A stretch of 57,961 nt of DNA from Hyphomicrobiales bacterium (GCA_009377755.1 WHTM01000034.1:1-57961); one strand, 5' to 3'; positions 33,595 through 41,526 are shown, numbered from the stretch's first letter. The notes: generated by a model from the letters alone, not told the origin. A program made the numbers and translations.

Positions 33595-34377
33595 GTGGAT
33601 CTTGGCCTGACGGGCAAGCATGCCCTCGTCCTGTCATCGAGCCGCGGGCTCGGCCGGGCGGTGGCGGAAGGCCTCGCCGCCGAAGGCGCCGACGTGGTGA
33701 TGACCGCGCGCAGCGCCGACCAGCTGAAGGCTGCCGCCGATGCCATTAATGCCAAGGGCCGTGGACGCGCTCACGCGGTGGTCGGCGACCTCGCCAAGGA
33801 CGTTCATGCCATCCACCGGGCCGCAACGGATGCCCTCGGCGGCATTGACATCCTTGTCGCCAACACCGGCGGCCCGCCGGCGGGCAGCGCGCTCAATGTC
33901 AAGCCGGAGCAGTGGTCCCCGCAATTCGACGCGATCGCGGTGCCGGTCTTCACCATCGCCGGCCTGGTCCTGCCCGGAATGCGCGAGCGCGGCTTCGGGC
34001 GAATCGTCACTATCGCCTCGACCTCGGTGCAGCAGCCGCTGCCCAATCTCGTCCTGTCCAACGCGCTGCGGTCGTCGATCGTCGGCTGGTCGAAGACGCT
34101 GTCGGCGGAGGTCGCCAAGGACGGTATCACCGTCAACATGGTGCTGCCGGGCCGCATCCACACCGACCGCACAGGGCAGCTCGACGTTGCCAACGCCAAG
34201 GCACAGAGCAAGACCATCGAGCAGATCACCGAGGCGATGCTTGCGTCGATTCCGGCGGGCCGCTACGGGCGCGTCGACGAATTCGCCGACGTGGTCTGCT
34301 TCCTCGCTTCCGAGCGGGCGAGCTACATCACCGGCAGCATGATCCGGGTCGACGGCGGCGCCGTGCGCCACGTGTGA
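33595..34377 (+). CDS. Short-chain dehydrogenase/reductase with atypical active site
   Basis: A 260-residue SDR-fold protein. The cofactor loop reads SSSRGLG (residues 14-20) rather than TGxxxGxG, and NTGG replaces the usual NNAG. The catalytic Ser is probably S142 (IASTS), but the canonical YxxxK is replaced by SxxxR in LVLSNALRSS, so the usual Tyr and Lys are missing. The C-terminus GSMIRVDGGAVRHV is standard. A subgroup of FabG-like proteins has this LSNALR pattern, and its activity is unclear. GTG 33595 is preferred over GTG 33586, because GGGGAG at 33581-33586 is then eight bases away. It begins a plus-strand group with a dioxygenase-like and a nitronate monooxygenase gene. Confidence 0.85.
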   Translation: MDLGLTGKHALVLSSSRGLGRAVAEGLAAEGADVVMTARSADQLKAAADAINAKGRGRAHAVVGDLAKDVHAIHRAATDALGGIDILVANTGGPPAGSALNVKPEQWSPQFDAIAVPVFTIAGLVLPGMRERGFGRIVTIASTSVQQPLPNLVLSNALRSSIVGWSKTLSAEVAKDGITVNMVLPGRIHTDRTGQLDVANAKAQSKTIEQITEAMLASIPAGRYGRVDEFADVVCFLASERASYITGSMIRVDGGAVRHV

Positions 34378-34420
34378 TCGAACTCATCGCGAAGGAAAAT
34401 CGTGGGCAGGGAGGGACCAG

Positions 34421-35362
34421 ATGAACGCTACAGCAAAGCGCGGGGCGCTCGCCGCGCTCGGTCAGGTTCCCCCGCCGCTGCCGCGCGGCGACATCCTCCG
34501 CGTCGACCATGTGTCGGTCCGCGTTCTCGACCTGGAGCAGGGCGTCGCCTGGTACACGACGATCCTCGGACTGGTCGAGATCGAACGCCGGCGCGGCCGG
34601 GTGTACCTCGGTAGTCCTCTTTCGAGGCGATACGCCATCGCGCTCACCGAAGGCGGCATTGGCATGGAGTACGTCAGCTTCGCGGTCAACGGAGCCGACG
34701 CGCTGCAGCGCCTCGGTATGCTGATCGACAAGCAGGATGTCGCAACCCTCGATTCCAGCGGCGACATGCGCACCGGCATAGAACGTGCGATCCGACTTAA
34801 GCTGCCGACCGACCACGTGCTTGAGCTCGCCGTGCTCGCCCCGGATGACGGCGAGCTCGTCGCGCGGCGTCCGGCCTCTCCCGGCGCATTCAATCTCGAT
34901 GTCAGTCATGTGCAGTTGCGCACCGGCGACGTAACTGACAGCGCGAATTTCCTCTCCGGCATCGGCTTCTACGTGACCGACTACGTGAAGATGCGTGACC
35001 GCGAAGGCTTCTTCGCGATCTTCACCCGCGTCAACGAGTTCCACCACCAGATCGCGCTGTTCGCCGGCAACACCGGCTTCCATCACGTCGCGCTGGAGAC
35101 CGACGCGATGGACGTCATAAAGCTCGGCGATCACCTGCTGCTGCATCGCGTCGCCGCGGAATACGGTCCCGGACGCCACGTGCCGGGCAAGGGCGTGTTC
35201 ATGTATATTCGCGACCCCTGGGGAAACCGTGTGGAGATTTCCAGTCCGATCGAGATGGTCGGCTTCGATGCACCGCCGCGGGAATTGACCCAGCCGATTC
35301 CCTTCATCGTCAACATGTGGGGACCGCAGCCGCCCGAATCCTGGCGCAACGACGTGACGTGA
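34421..35362 (+). CDS. VOC-family protein, type I extradiol dioxygenase-like
   Basis: A 313-residue protein with two vicinal-oxygen-chelate domains, the layout of catechol 2,3-dioxygenases. The N-terminal domain starts at LRVDHVSVRVLDLEQGVAWY; the C-terminal domain supplies probable iron ligands H163 (VSHVQLRT), H222 (GFHHVALE) and E272 (GNRVEISS), with IRDPWGNR just before the Glu. This is a complete extradiol facial triad, so ring cleavage of a catechol is plausible. The ligand-site residues are intact but the substrate is unknown. ATG 34421 has AGGGAGGGA upstream. It follows the SDR by 43 bases and precedes the nitronate monooxygenase by 10, forming one operon. Confidence 0.87.
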   Translation: MNATAKRGALAALGQVPPPLPRGDILRVDHVSVRVLDLEQGVAWYTTILGLVEIERRRGRVYLGSPLSRRYAIALTEGGIGMEYVSFAVNGADALQRLGMLIDKQDVATLDSSGDMRTGIERAIRLKLPTDHVLELAVLAPDDGELVARRPASPGAFNLDVSHVQLRTGDVTDSANFLSGIGFYVTDYVKMRDREGFFAIFTRVNEFHHQIALFAGNTGFHHVALETDAMDVIKLGDHLLLHRVAAEYGPGRHVPGKGVFMYIRDPWGNRVEISSPIEMVGFDAPPRELTQPIPFIVNMWGPQPPESWRNDVT

Positions 35363-35372
35363 GGTGATGCCG

Positions 35373-36455
35373 ATGTGGCCCGACCGACGTATTCTCGACC
35401 TTCTTGACATCGAGCTGCCGATCATCCAGGCACCGATGGCCGGATCGGTCGGTTCCGAGATGGTGATCGCGGTCTCCGAGGCGGGCGGGCTCGGGTCGCT
35501 GCCCTGCGCCATGCTCTCGGTCGATCAGGCACGCAACGAACTCGGAATCATTCGGCAGCGGACATCGCGGTCGATCAACGTCAATTTCTTCTGCCACCGT
35601 CCGCCCGCGGCCAATCCGGCACGCGACGCCGCCTGGAAGACCCGGCTGCACGGTTACTACGCGGAGCTCGGTCTCGATCCCGAGGCGCCCGGCGGCGGCG
35701 CGAACCGGGCGCCGTTCGACGACGCCATGTGCGACGTGGTCGTGGACGTGAAGCCGGAAGTCGTCAGCTTCCACTTCGGCATGCCGGAACGCCGCCTGGT
35801 CGCGCGCGTGAAGGCGTACGGCGCCAAGGTCTTGTCCTCGGCCACCTCGGTCGATGAAGCGCGCTGGCTTGAGGACCAGGGCTGCGACGCCGTGATCGCC
35901 CAAGGCTACGAGGCCGGCGGGCATCAAGGCATGTTCCTCACCGACGACGTTGCCGGGCAGGTCGGCACCATGGCGCTGGTGCCCCAGATCGTCGATGCGG
36001 TGAAGGTGCCGGTGATCGCCTCAGGCGGCATCGCCGACGCGCGCGGCATCGTCGCGGCCTTTGCGCTCGGCGCCGCGGCGGCGCAGATTGGCACCGCCTA
36101 CCTGCTCTGCCCCGAGGCGAAGACCACCGCCACCCACCGGGCGGCGCTCAAGACCGCCAAGGACAATGCGTCGGTCCTCACCAATGTCTTCACCGGCCGC
36201 CCGGCGCGCGGCATCGTCAACCGTATCATCCGCGAGGTCGGGCCAATGTCCGAGATCGCGCCGGAGTTTCCGCTCGCCGCAACCGCCGTCGCGCCGCTGC
36301 GCGCGAATGCCGAGGCCAACGGATCGGGCGAATTTTCGCCGCTCTGGACGGGACAAGCGGGTGCGCTGGCACGCGAATTGCCCGCGGGAGAGTTGACGAC
36401 GCGCCTCGCCGCCGATGCGCTCGCGCGCCTTCACGCCCGACACTCGCCGGCTTGA
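35373..36455 (+). CDS. Nitronate monooxygenase (2-nitropropane dioxygenase family)
   Basis: A 360-residue FMN-dependent nitronate monooxygenase. It opens with IELPIIQAPMAGSVG, carries the catalytic His motif GYEAGGHQG near residue 185 and the FMN phosphate site VIASGGIADARGI, then AAQIGTAYL. These place it in the class I NMO group, which oxidises nitronates such as propionate 3-nitronate to the aldehyde with release of nitrite; some relatives are enoyl reductases. ATG 35373 is preferred since GAGG then lies eight bases upstream, with GTG 35364 and ATG 35367 as alternatives. It closes the SDR-dioxygenase-NMO operon and is followed by tandem palindromes. Confidence 0.92.
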   Translation: MWPDRRILDLLDIELPIIQAPMAGSVGSEMVIAVSEAGGLGSLPCAMLSVDQARNELGIIRQRTSRSINVNFFCHRPPAANPARDAAWKTRLHGYYAELGLDPEAPGGGANRAPFDDAMCDVVVDVKPEVVSFHFGMPERRLVARVKAYGAKVLSSATSVDEARWLEDQGCDAVIAQGYEAGGHQGMFLTDDVAGQVGTMALVPQIVDAVKVPVIASGGIADARGIVAAFALGAAAAQIGTAYLLCPEAKTTATHRAALKTAKDNASVLTNVFTGRPARGIVNRIIREVGPMSEIAPEFPLAATAVAPLRANAEANGSGEFSPLWTGQAGALARELPAGELTTRLAADALARLHARHSPA

Positions 36456-36473
36456 TTGCGATATGACCCGGAC

Positions 36474-36546
36474 CTAGGGTGGTGGTTCAGAAGTTCTCTT
36501 CATTGCTGCCGCGAGTCCAACAAGAGAACGTCTGAACTAAACCACA
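36474..36546. repeat. Palindromic repeat, GAAGTTC-core family (element 1)
   Basis: Begins at CTAG (36474). The arms GTGGT..TTCAGaAGTTCTCTT and AAGAGAACGtCTGAA..ACCAC pair around a short centre. It is joined by a short linker (actcatatcttg) to element 2. The core AGAAGTTCTCT resembles the GAAGTTC cores of the other elements at 36563, 41286 and 41451. Confidence 0.75.
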
Positions 36547-36562
36547 CGAAACTCATATCTTG

Positions 36563-36642
36563 CTAGTGTCCTTTCGAATCCGAAGTTCGCCAAGGGGACG
36601 CCTCGAGGTAATGCGAACTTCGGATTCGGGACTCTAAATTAG
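36563..36642. repeat. Palindromic repeat, GAAGTTC-core family (element 2)
   Basis: Starts CTAGTGTCC and ends near GGACTCTAAATTAG. A perfect 15-base inverted repeat, GAATCCGAAGTTCGC, lies at 36576-36590 and 36613-36627 with a 22-base centre. Together with element 1 it fills the space between the nitronate monooxygenase and the hydrolase gene at 36705. Confidence 0.85.
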
Positions 36643-36704
36643 TCTGCGGCAAACGCAGCACATAGCGGACCAACACATCGGCTGCCGGCTGGAGGAAAAT
36701 TCGG

Positions 36705-37499
36705 TTGCCCTACGCCGAGAACAAGGGCGTGCGCATCTTCTACGAGGTCGCCGGCGAAGGGCCGGCGATGGTGCTGATCCACGCCAACCCGTTCGATCAC
36801 AAACTCTGGGCCTACCAGATTACGCGGTTCTCGAACCGGTTCCGGATCGTCGCGCCCGACCTGCGCGGCTACGGGCGTTCCGACAAGATCGCGACGCCGT
36901 TTACTCTCGATGACCTCGCCGACGACATCGTCGCGGTCTGCGCCCACGCGGGTATCGAACGGACGATCGTCGGCGGCATCAGCGTCGGCTCTGGCATGGC
37001 GCTGGCGCTGGCGCTCGATCATCCCGATCTCGTCCGCGCGCTGATCCTGGTCGGCGGCGCCAGCTCGCGTCCGGCCGCCTATGACGCGCGCATCGCCGGC
37101 TACGAGGGGCCAGGATTCCCGGCCTACCGGCGGGAGCACATGGAAGAGTGTTTCGCGCCCGGCTTCGCCGCTACCCCGCATGGCCGCTACCTCGTCGAGG
37201 GGTTCCTCGAATCCGACCCCCTGCTCGACGGCAAGGCGATCGCCGAAGTCTTTCGCGCGCGCGGCGGTGCCGACCTCCGGCCGCGCCTGCCGTCGCTGCG
37301 CCTGCCGGTGCTGGTGGTCAACGGCGCCCACGACATGTCGCTCAAACCCGGCCGCGAGACCGCCTCGCTCATTCCCGGTGCCGAGCAAGTGACACTTAAC
37401 AACACCGGCCACTGCTGTAACATCGAGGACCCTGCTGCGTTCGACGCTGTCGTGATCGCGTTCCTGCTTAAGCACGGCCTGTGGAAGGAAATGACATGA
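36705..37499 (+). CDS. Alpha/beta hydrolase
   Basis: A 264-residue alpha/beta hydrolase. Motifs: MVLIHANPFDHKLW for the oxyanion region, VAPDLRGYGRSD, the elbow GGISVGSG with Ser93 as nucleophile, NGAHDMSLKPG with the probable acid and NTGHCCNIEDP with the His. The triad is complete. It resembles 3-oxoadipate enol-lactonase and C-C hydrolase types without being assignable. The start is TTG 36705, which has GGAGG nine bases upstream and matches the family's N-terminus. Its stop overlaps the cupin start in an ATGA, so the two are co-translated; palindromic repeats lie just upstream. Confidence 0.9.
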   Translation: MPYAENKGVRIFYEVAGEGPAMVLIHANPFDHKLWAYQITRFSNRFRIVAPDLRGYGRSDKIATPFTLDDLADDIVAVCAHAGIERTIVGGISVGSGMALALALDHPDLVRALILVGGASSRPAAYDARIAGYEGPGFPAYRREHMEECFAPGFAATPHGRYLVEGFLESDPLLDGKAIAEVFRARGGADLRPRLPSLRLPVLVVNGAHDMSLKPGRETASLIPGAEQVTLNNTGHCCNIEDPAAFDAVVIAFLLKHGLWKEMT

Positions 37500-38092
37500 C
37501 CATGCCGACGCTGCCCGCCGCCGAGCGCTTCGTGAAGCAGGTGCGCGCGATCTACGCGGCCGAACGCGACGAAAGCACGCGCTGGTCGCGCATTCGCGAC
37601 GCCATGGAGCCGCTGCTCGCCGAGCCCGGGCTCAAAGCCAGCATCAAGACTTGGCCGGCGACCGTCGAGGGCAAGCCGGCGGTCGGCAACCTCCTGTTCT
37701 ACGAGGACCCGGAGTACGGCTTCGTGCTCAACGCGACGGTACGCAACCCGGACATCGTCACCAGCGTGCACGACCACGGCGACGTCTGGACGCTTTACGG
37801 GCTGATCGAAGGTCACGAGACCATGTACCGCTACGAGCGCACCGATGGCGGCGCGCGCGACAAGGGGCCCGCCACGTTGAAGCTCGTCGGCAAGCACGCC
37901 CTCGGACCGGGCACCATCGACGTCGTCCCTCCCGGCATGATTCACCAGGAACACGCCGGGCCGGCGCCGAGCGTCGCCTTCATCGTTCGGGCGAAGCGGC
38001 CGGGGACCTTTCCGCAGTACTTCTATGACCCACAGACCGGCGATGTGACGCCCACCAGCGGACCGAAGCAGATTCCGTTCGTCTTGGCGTAA
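37496..38092 (+). CDS. Cupin protein, cysteine/thiol-dioxygenase-like
   Basis: A 198-residue single-cupin protein. The metal motif SVHDHGDVW gives H92 and H94, and a third His lies in PPGMIHQEHAG near residue 148. This H-x-H spacing and the DHGDVWTLYG block fit the cysteine dioxygenase / 3-mercaptopropionate dioxygenase superfamily, which oxidises thiols to sulfinates with Fe(II) and oxygen. Several residues differ from true Cys dioxygenases, so a different small substrate is possible. ATG 37496 has AAGGA upstream and overlaps the hydrolase stop. It ends four bases before the molybdenum hydroxylase gene, so three genes form an operon. Confidence 0.75.
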   Translation: MTMPTLPAAERFVKQVRAIYAAERDESTRWSRIRDAMEPLLAEPGLKASIKTWPATVEGKPAVGNLLFYEDPEYGFVLNATVRNPDIVTSVHDHGDVWTLYGLIEGHETMYRYERTDGGARDKGPATLKLVGKHALGPGTIDVVPPGMIHQEHAGPAPSVAFIVRAKRPGTFPQYFYDPQTGDVTPTSGPKQIPFVLA

Positions 38093-38096
38093 CCGA

Positions 38097-40421
38097 ATGT
38101 CCGCAGCCGACCAGCCGGCGAGCGCCCGCGTGTTCGGCAAGCCCGTCGCGCGCATCGAAGACCCGCCGCTGGTCACCGGCCGCGGCCTGTTCGCGGCTGA
38201 CATCTCCTTCCCGCGCCAACTCCATATGCGCGTGGTCCGCTCGGCGGTGGCGCATGGCCGCCTGATCGCAGTCGATACCGCGGCGGCCTGCAAGGCTGCC
38301 GGCGTGGCGGCGGTATGGACTGCATCCGACGTCGCCGACCTGCCGCCGATCGACTTCCGCGACGACAGCGTCGCGAAGCTCGTCCCCTATCGCCAATACA
38401 TCCTTGCGCGCGGCCGGGTCCGTTATGTCGGCGAGCCGGTGGCCGTGGTGTTCGCGGAAGACCCATACGCGGCGGAGGATGCGGCGGACCTGGTCGACGT
38501 CACGGTCGAGGAGCTGCCGCCGCTGCTCGCCGCCGACGAGACCCCGCGCGAATTCGATGCCGGCCTATCCACCGAACCGATGGTGATCACGCAAGGCTTC
38601 GGCGACATCGATGCGGCCTTCCGCTCCGCGCATGCGGTGGTCGAGGTCGACGTCTCGATCGGCCGCCACTCCGGCGTGCCGTTGGAAACGCGAGGCGCCA
38701 TTGCCCGCCATGATGCGGCGCGCGATATGCTCGAATTGCACGGCGCCGCCAAGGTCGTGCACCGCAACCGCGAGACCATCTGCCGGATGCTGGGCCGGCC
38801 GCTGTCGTCCGTGCATCTGTTCGAGAGCCACGTCGGCGGCGGATTCGGCATCCGCGGCGAGCTCTACCCAGAGGACATCCTGGTCTGCGTCGCCGCGATG
38901 CGGCTGGGCCGGCCGGTGAAGTGGATCGAGGACCGGCGCGAGCACTTCATCGCCGCCAATCATTCACGCCAGCAGCGCCACGCATGCCGCGCGGCGGTCG
39001 ACGCACGGGGCCGCATCCTCGGCATCGATGACACCTTCTTTCACGACCAAGGCGCCTATGTGCGAACCCATGGCGCGCGCGTCGTCGGCCTCACGGCCGG
39101 CATGCTGCCGGGCCCGTACGACGTGCCGGCGTTCCGCTCGGCCGGACACTTCCGCCTCACCAACAAGACGCCGGCCGCCACCTACCGCGCGCCGGGACGC
39201 TACGAAGGCACCTTCGTGCGCGAGCGCCTGCTCGATGCCATCGCGCAGCGGCTGGGGCTCGATCGGATCGAGGCGCGGCGGCGCAACCTCATCGGCAAGG
39301 CGCAGATGCCCTACCAGCGGCCGCTGGATGCGCTCGGCGATCCCGTCGTGCTGGATTCCGGCGATTACGCCGGGCTGCTCGACAAGGCGCTGACGCGCAT
39401 CGGGTGGGATGCACTGCAGCAGAGCCTGCGGCAGCGCCGCACCCAAGGCGAGGCGGTCGGCGCCGGGGTGGCGATGTTCGTCGAGAAGAGCGGCCTCGGA
39501 CCGACCGACTGCGTCAAGGTCGTGGTCGACGCCAGCGGATACGTCGAGGTCGTGACCGGCGGCGCCTCGATCGGCCAGGGGTTCGAGACGGTGATGGCGC
39601 AGATCTGCGCCGACGAGCTCGGTGTCGACTATCGCCGCATCCGCGTCGTGCATGGCCGCACCGACCGGATCGACCACGGCATCGGCGCGCACGCGGGACG
39701 CGCGACCGTGATGACCGGCTCGGCGACGCAGGTCGCGGCAGCAAATGCGCGGGCGCTCGCGCTCGGCGCCGCCGCGCGGCTGCTGCAGCAGCCGGCCGAG
39801 GCACTGACCATCACCGAAGGCCGCGTGCATCGCAAGGATGCGCCAAAGGGACCATCGGCCGAGCTTGGCGAGATCGCGCGAAAACTCAACCCCGGATCGA
39901 CACTGCTCGACCGGCCGGTCGCCGGCCTCGCGGCAGAGGGTTGGTTTCGCACCGAGCACATGAACTACCCGTATGGCGTCCACATCGCCGTGGTGCGCGT
40001 TGACCGCGACACCGGCGGCGTGGCGATCGAGCGCTACCTTGCGGCCTACGACGTCGGCCGCGCCGTCAATCCGATGCTGATCGAGGGCCAGCTCGCCGGC
40101 GGCCTGGCGCAGGGGATCGGCGGCGCGCTCTACGAGGAGTTCGTCTACGACGAGCGCGGCGAGCCGTTGTCGGTCACGTTTGCCGACTACCTGATGCCGA
40201 CGGCGCGCGAGATTCCGCTGGTCGACATCATGGTCACCGAGGATGCACCGAGCCCACTCAATCCGCTCGGCATGAAGGGCGCCGGCGAGGCGGGCATCAA
40301 CCCGGTCGGCGCCGTGATCGCTTCCGCGATCGACGACGCGATCGGCATGCCGGGCGCGATCACGCGGCTGCCGGTGACGCCCGCGCGTCTGCGGGAGATT
40401 CTGCGGAAGCACGAGACGTAG
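38097..40421 (+). CDS. Xanthine dehydrogenase family, molybdenum-binding (large) subunit
   Basis: A 774-residue CoxL/XdhB-type large subunit. Blocks: RVFGKPVARIEDPPLVTGRG at the N-terminus, VGEPVAVVFAEDPY, ESHVGGGFGIRGELYPED, TYRAPGRYEGTF, GGASIGQGFETVMAQI and, near the C-terminus, MKGAGEAGINP with the Glu that deprotonates the water ligand. It binds molybdopterin cytosine dinucleotide and hydroxylates a carbon centre, passing electrons to iron-sulfur and FAD subunits. The CO dehydrogenase active-site Cys motif is not present, so it is not a CO oxidiser. It starts four bases after the cupin stop. Two FAD/FeS subunit pairs lie downstream but none is in the same operon. Confidence 0.93.
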   Translation: MSAADQPASARVFGKPVARIEDPPLVTGRGLFAADISFPRQLHMRVVRSAVAHGRLIAVDTAAACKAAGVAAVWTASDVADLPPIDFRDDSVAKLVPYRQYILARGRVRYVGEPVAVVFAEDPYAAEDAADLVDVTVEELPPLLAADETPREFDAGLSTEPMVITQGFGDIDAAFRSAHAVVEVDVSIGRHSGVPLETRGAIARHDAARDMLELHGAAKVVHRNRETICRMLGRPLSSVHLFESHVGGGFGIRGELYPEDILVCVAAMRLGRPVKWIEDRREHFIAANHSRQQRHACRAAVDARGRILGIDDTFFHDQGAYVRTHGARVVGLTAGMLPGPYDVPAFRSAGHFRLTNKTPAATYRAPGRYEGTFVRERLLDAIAQRLGLDRIEARRRNLIGKAQMPYQRPLDALGDPVVLDSGDYAGLLDKALTRIGWDALQQSLRQRRTQGEAVGAGVAMFVEKSGLGPTDCVKVVVDASGYVEVVTGGASIGQGFETVMAQICADELGVDYRRIRVVHGRTDRIDHGIGAHAGRATVMTGSATQVAAANARALALGAAARLLQQPAEALTITEGRVHRKDAPKGPSAELGEIARKLNPGSTLLDRPVAGLAAEGWFRTEHMNYPYGVHIAVVRVDRDTGGVAIERYLAAYDVGRAVNPMLIEGQLAGGLAQGIGGALYEEFVYDERGEPLSVTFADYLMPTAREIPLVDIMVTEDAPSPLNPLGMKGAGEAGINPVGAVIASAIDDAIGMPGAITRLPVTPARLREILRKHET

Positions 40422-40783
40422 AATGGCCCACCGTGCCCCGGACGTCGTGCAGCACACCCGAAGTCGGGTGTTCCCGACTTCGGGCGCTCTTTGAGTGTCG
40501 CAAATCGGAAACATCCGATTTGCGATGTGTTGCACCGCAGAGCCGGGCCGTTCCAAATGCTGAGTGGGGAACGGTCCCGGTTCTGCAGCGCACCGCTTCA
40601 CGCTGCGCTGCGCCCGGGACACATTCCAAGCCCAACCATTCTCGCCTCAGATCCTCAACTTTTCCTCATTAATAAGTGCGACGATCTCCACCGGAGAGAT
40701 TGGCGACCGCGTGATGCGCACCTTGGTGCCGCGCAGCAGGTCGCGGTCTTCGAGGCGATACGTCGGGCGAGAGTCCAGGTGCT
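40422..40783. other. Stretch between the Mo subunit and the first FeS subunit: repeats and a coding remnant
   Basis: No intact gene is present. The left part is a compound palindromic repeat (40433-40622). The right part reads as the open tail of a protein on the minus strand (40647-40787), described separately. The flanking genes converge, so no promoter is expected here. Confidence 0.6.
40433..40622. repeat. Compound palindromic repeat related to the one at 25376
   Basis: Contains hairpins CACCCG-AAGT-CGGGTG (40455-40470), a perfect ten-base stem GCAAATCGGA/TCCGATTTGC (40500-40509 with 40514-40523) and CCGTTCC..GGAACGG around 40549-40575. The block TTCCAAATGC-GAGTG-GGAACGGTC recurs at 25472-25498 with small changes, and CCCGGGAC at the end mirrors the start. 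It looks like the same repeat family with extra hairpins inserted. Confidence 0.8.
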
Positions 40784-40787
40784 CTAG
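40647..40787 (-). pseudogene. Possible remnant: C-terminal tail of an unidentified protein
   Basis: Minus-strand frame reading [18 protein letters not shown], then RGTKVRITRSPISPVEIVAL and INEEKLRI, ending in TGA at 40647-40649. The composition and codon use look like real protein, unlike the shadow frames around it, but there is no start codon; the frame runs into the end of the iron-sulfur subunit gene in another register. It may be the tail of a lost gene or a C-terminal extension separated by a frameshift. I do not recognise the family. Confidence 0.35.
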
Positions 40788-41272
40788 GCCGGCGCGGCTT
40801 GCATGCGCTTGGCGGCGTCGAGCGCTGCGGCGACGATGCCCTGGTAGCCGGTGCAGCGGCAGAGATTGCCGGAGATGGCGATGCGCACCTCCTCCTCGGT
40901 CGGATCGGGATTCTCACGCAGGAATTCGATCAGCGTCGTCAGCATTCCCGGGGTGCAGAAGCCGCATTGCAGGCCGTGATGGTCGCGGAACGCCTCCTGC
41001 AGCGGGTGCAGCGCGTCGGCGCTCGGCGCAATGCCTTCCACCGTCATCACGTCGTGGCCGTCGCACTGCACGGCGAGCAGCAGGCATGAGCGCGCCGAGC
41101 GGCCGTCCAGCAGGATCGTGCAGGCCCCGCACACGCCGTGCTCGCAGCCGAGATGCGTGCCGGTGAGGCCGAGATGATGGCGCAGGAAATCCGCCAGCAT
41201 GAGGCGGACCTCCACCTCTCGCTCGTAACGCTCGCCGTTGACGGTCAACGCGATATTTCGGCTGTGCGGCAT
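40784..41272 (-). CDS. Xanthine dehydrogenase family, [2Fe-2S] (small) subunit, first copy
   Basis: A 162-residue CoxS-type protein with two [2Fe-2S] clusters. N-terminal ferredoxin ligands are C43, C48, C51 and C63 ([10 protein letters not shown], then SCLLL); the C-terminal helical domain has C103, C106, C138 and C140 (QCGFCTPG and NLCRCTGYQ). It relays electrons from the molybdenum centre to FAD. ATG 41272 with CCAGGA upstream gives the usual length; the longer frame runs into the palindrome at 41286. With the FAD subunit at 41523-42410 on the same strand it makes an M-S pair, separated by about 250 bases of repeats, and it converges on the large subunit gene. Confidence 0.93.
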   Translation of the reverse strand: MPHSRNIALTVNGERYEREVEVRLMLADFLRHHLGLTGTHLGCEHGVCGACTILLDGRSARSCLLLAVQCDGHDVMTVEGIAPSADALHPLQEAFRDHHGLQCGFCTPGMLTTLIEFLRENPDPTEEEVRIAISGNLCRCTGYQGIVAAALDAAKRMQAAPA

Positions 41273-41285
41273 TTGCGGTCCTGGC

Positions 41286-41362
41286 CTAGTGCCGCCGATT
41301 TGAAGTTCCTGCACCACTTGCGGCAATCTCATTCAGGAACTTCAAATCGAAAGCGGCACTAG
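41286..41362. repeat. Palindromic repeat, GAAGTTC-core family (element 3)
   Basis: Runs from CTAGTGCCGC to GCGGCACTAG. The arms CTAGTGCCGC-CGATTTGAAG(TTCCTG) match in inverted orientation with only a TTT insertion in the right arm. It sits 13 bases upstream of the first iron-sulfur subunit start, so that gene's promoter must be within or beyond the array. Confidence 0.85.
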
Positions 41363-41375
41363 AATCATAGACTTG

Positions 41376-41454
41376 CTAGTGCCCGGAATCACAGTTGGCT
41401 GATACGGAAATCCCAGGGAAATCCGAATCAGGCTTCAATGAAACTGGGTACTAG
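41376..41454. repeat. Palindromic repeat, degenerate family member (element 4)
   Basis: Bounded by CTAGTGCCC on the left and GGGTACTAG on the right. The inverted match is imperfect (CTGATACGGAAAT against CTGATTCGGATTT). It shares its right-end CTAG with the left end of element 5, so the two are directly fused. Confidence 0.6.
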
Positions 41455-41526
41455 TGCCCCTCTGCTTCCGAAGTTCGTGTCGGAACGTGCTGCAGTGTAT
41501 CACGAACTTCGGAAGCGGGGCACTAG
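41451..41526. repeat. Palindromic repeat, GAAGTTC-core family (element 5)
   Basis: Runs from CTAGTGCCCC to GGGGCACTAG. The arms GCTTCCGAAGTTCGTG and CACGAACTTCGGAAGC are exact inverted copies, with a TCT insertion between end and arm on the left. Its right-end CTA supplies the stop codon (TAG on the minus strand) of the FAD subunit gene at 41523-42410. Confidence 0.85.

Noticed and set aside
38097-40421. Large molybdenum subunit considered as CO dehydrogenase CoxL
   Set aside because: The CoxL active-site Cys motif is absent; the matching region reads TYRAPGRYEG, as in general molybdenum hydroxylases.
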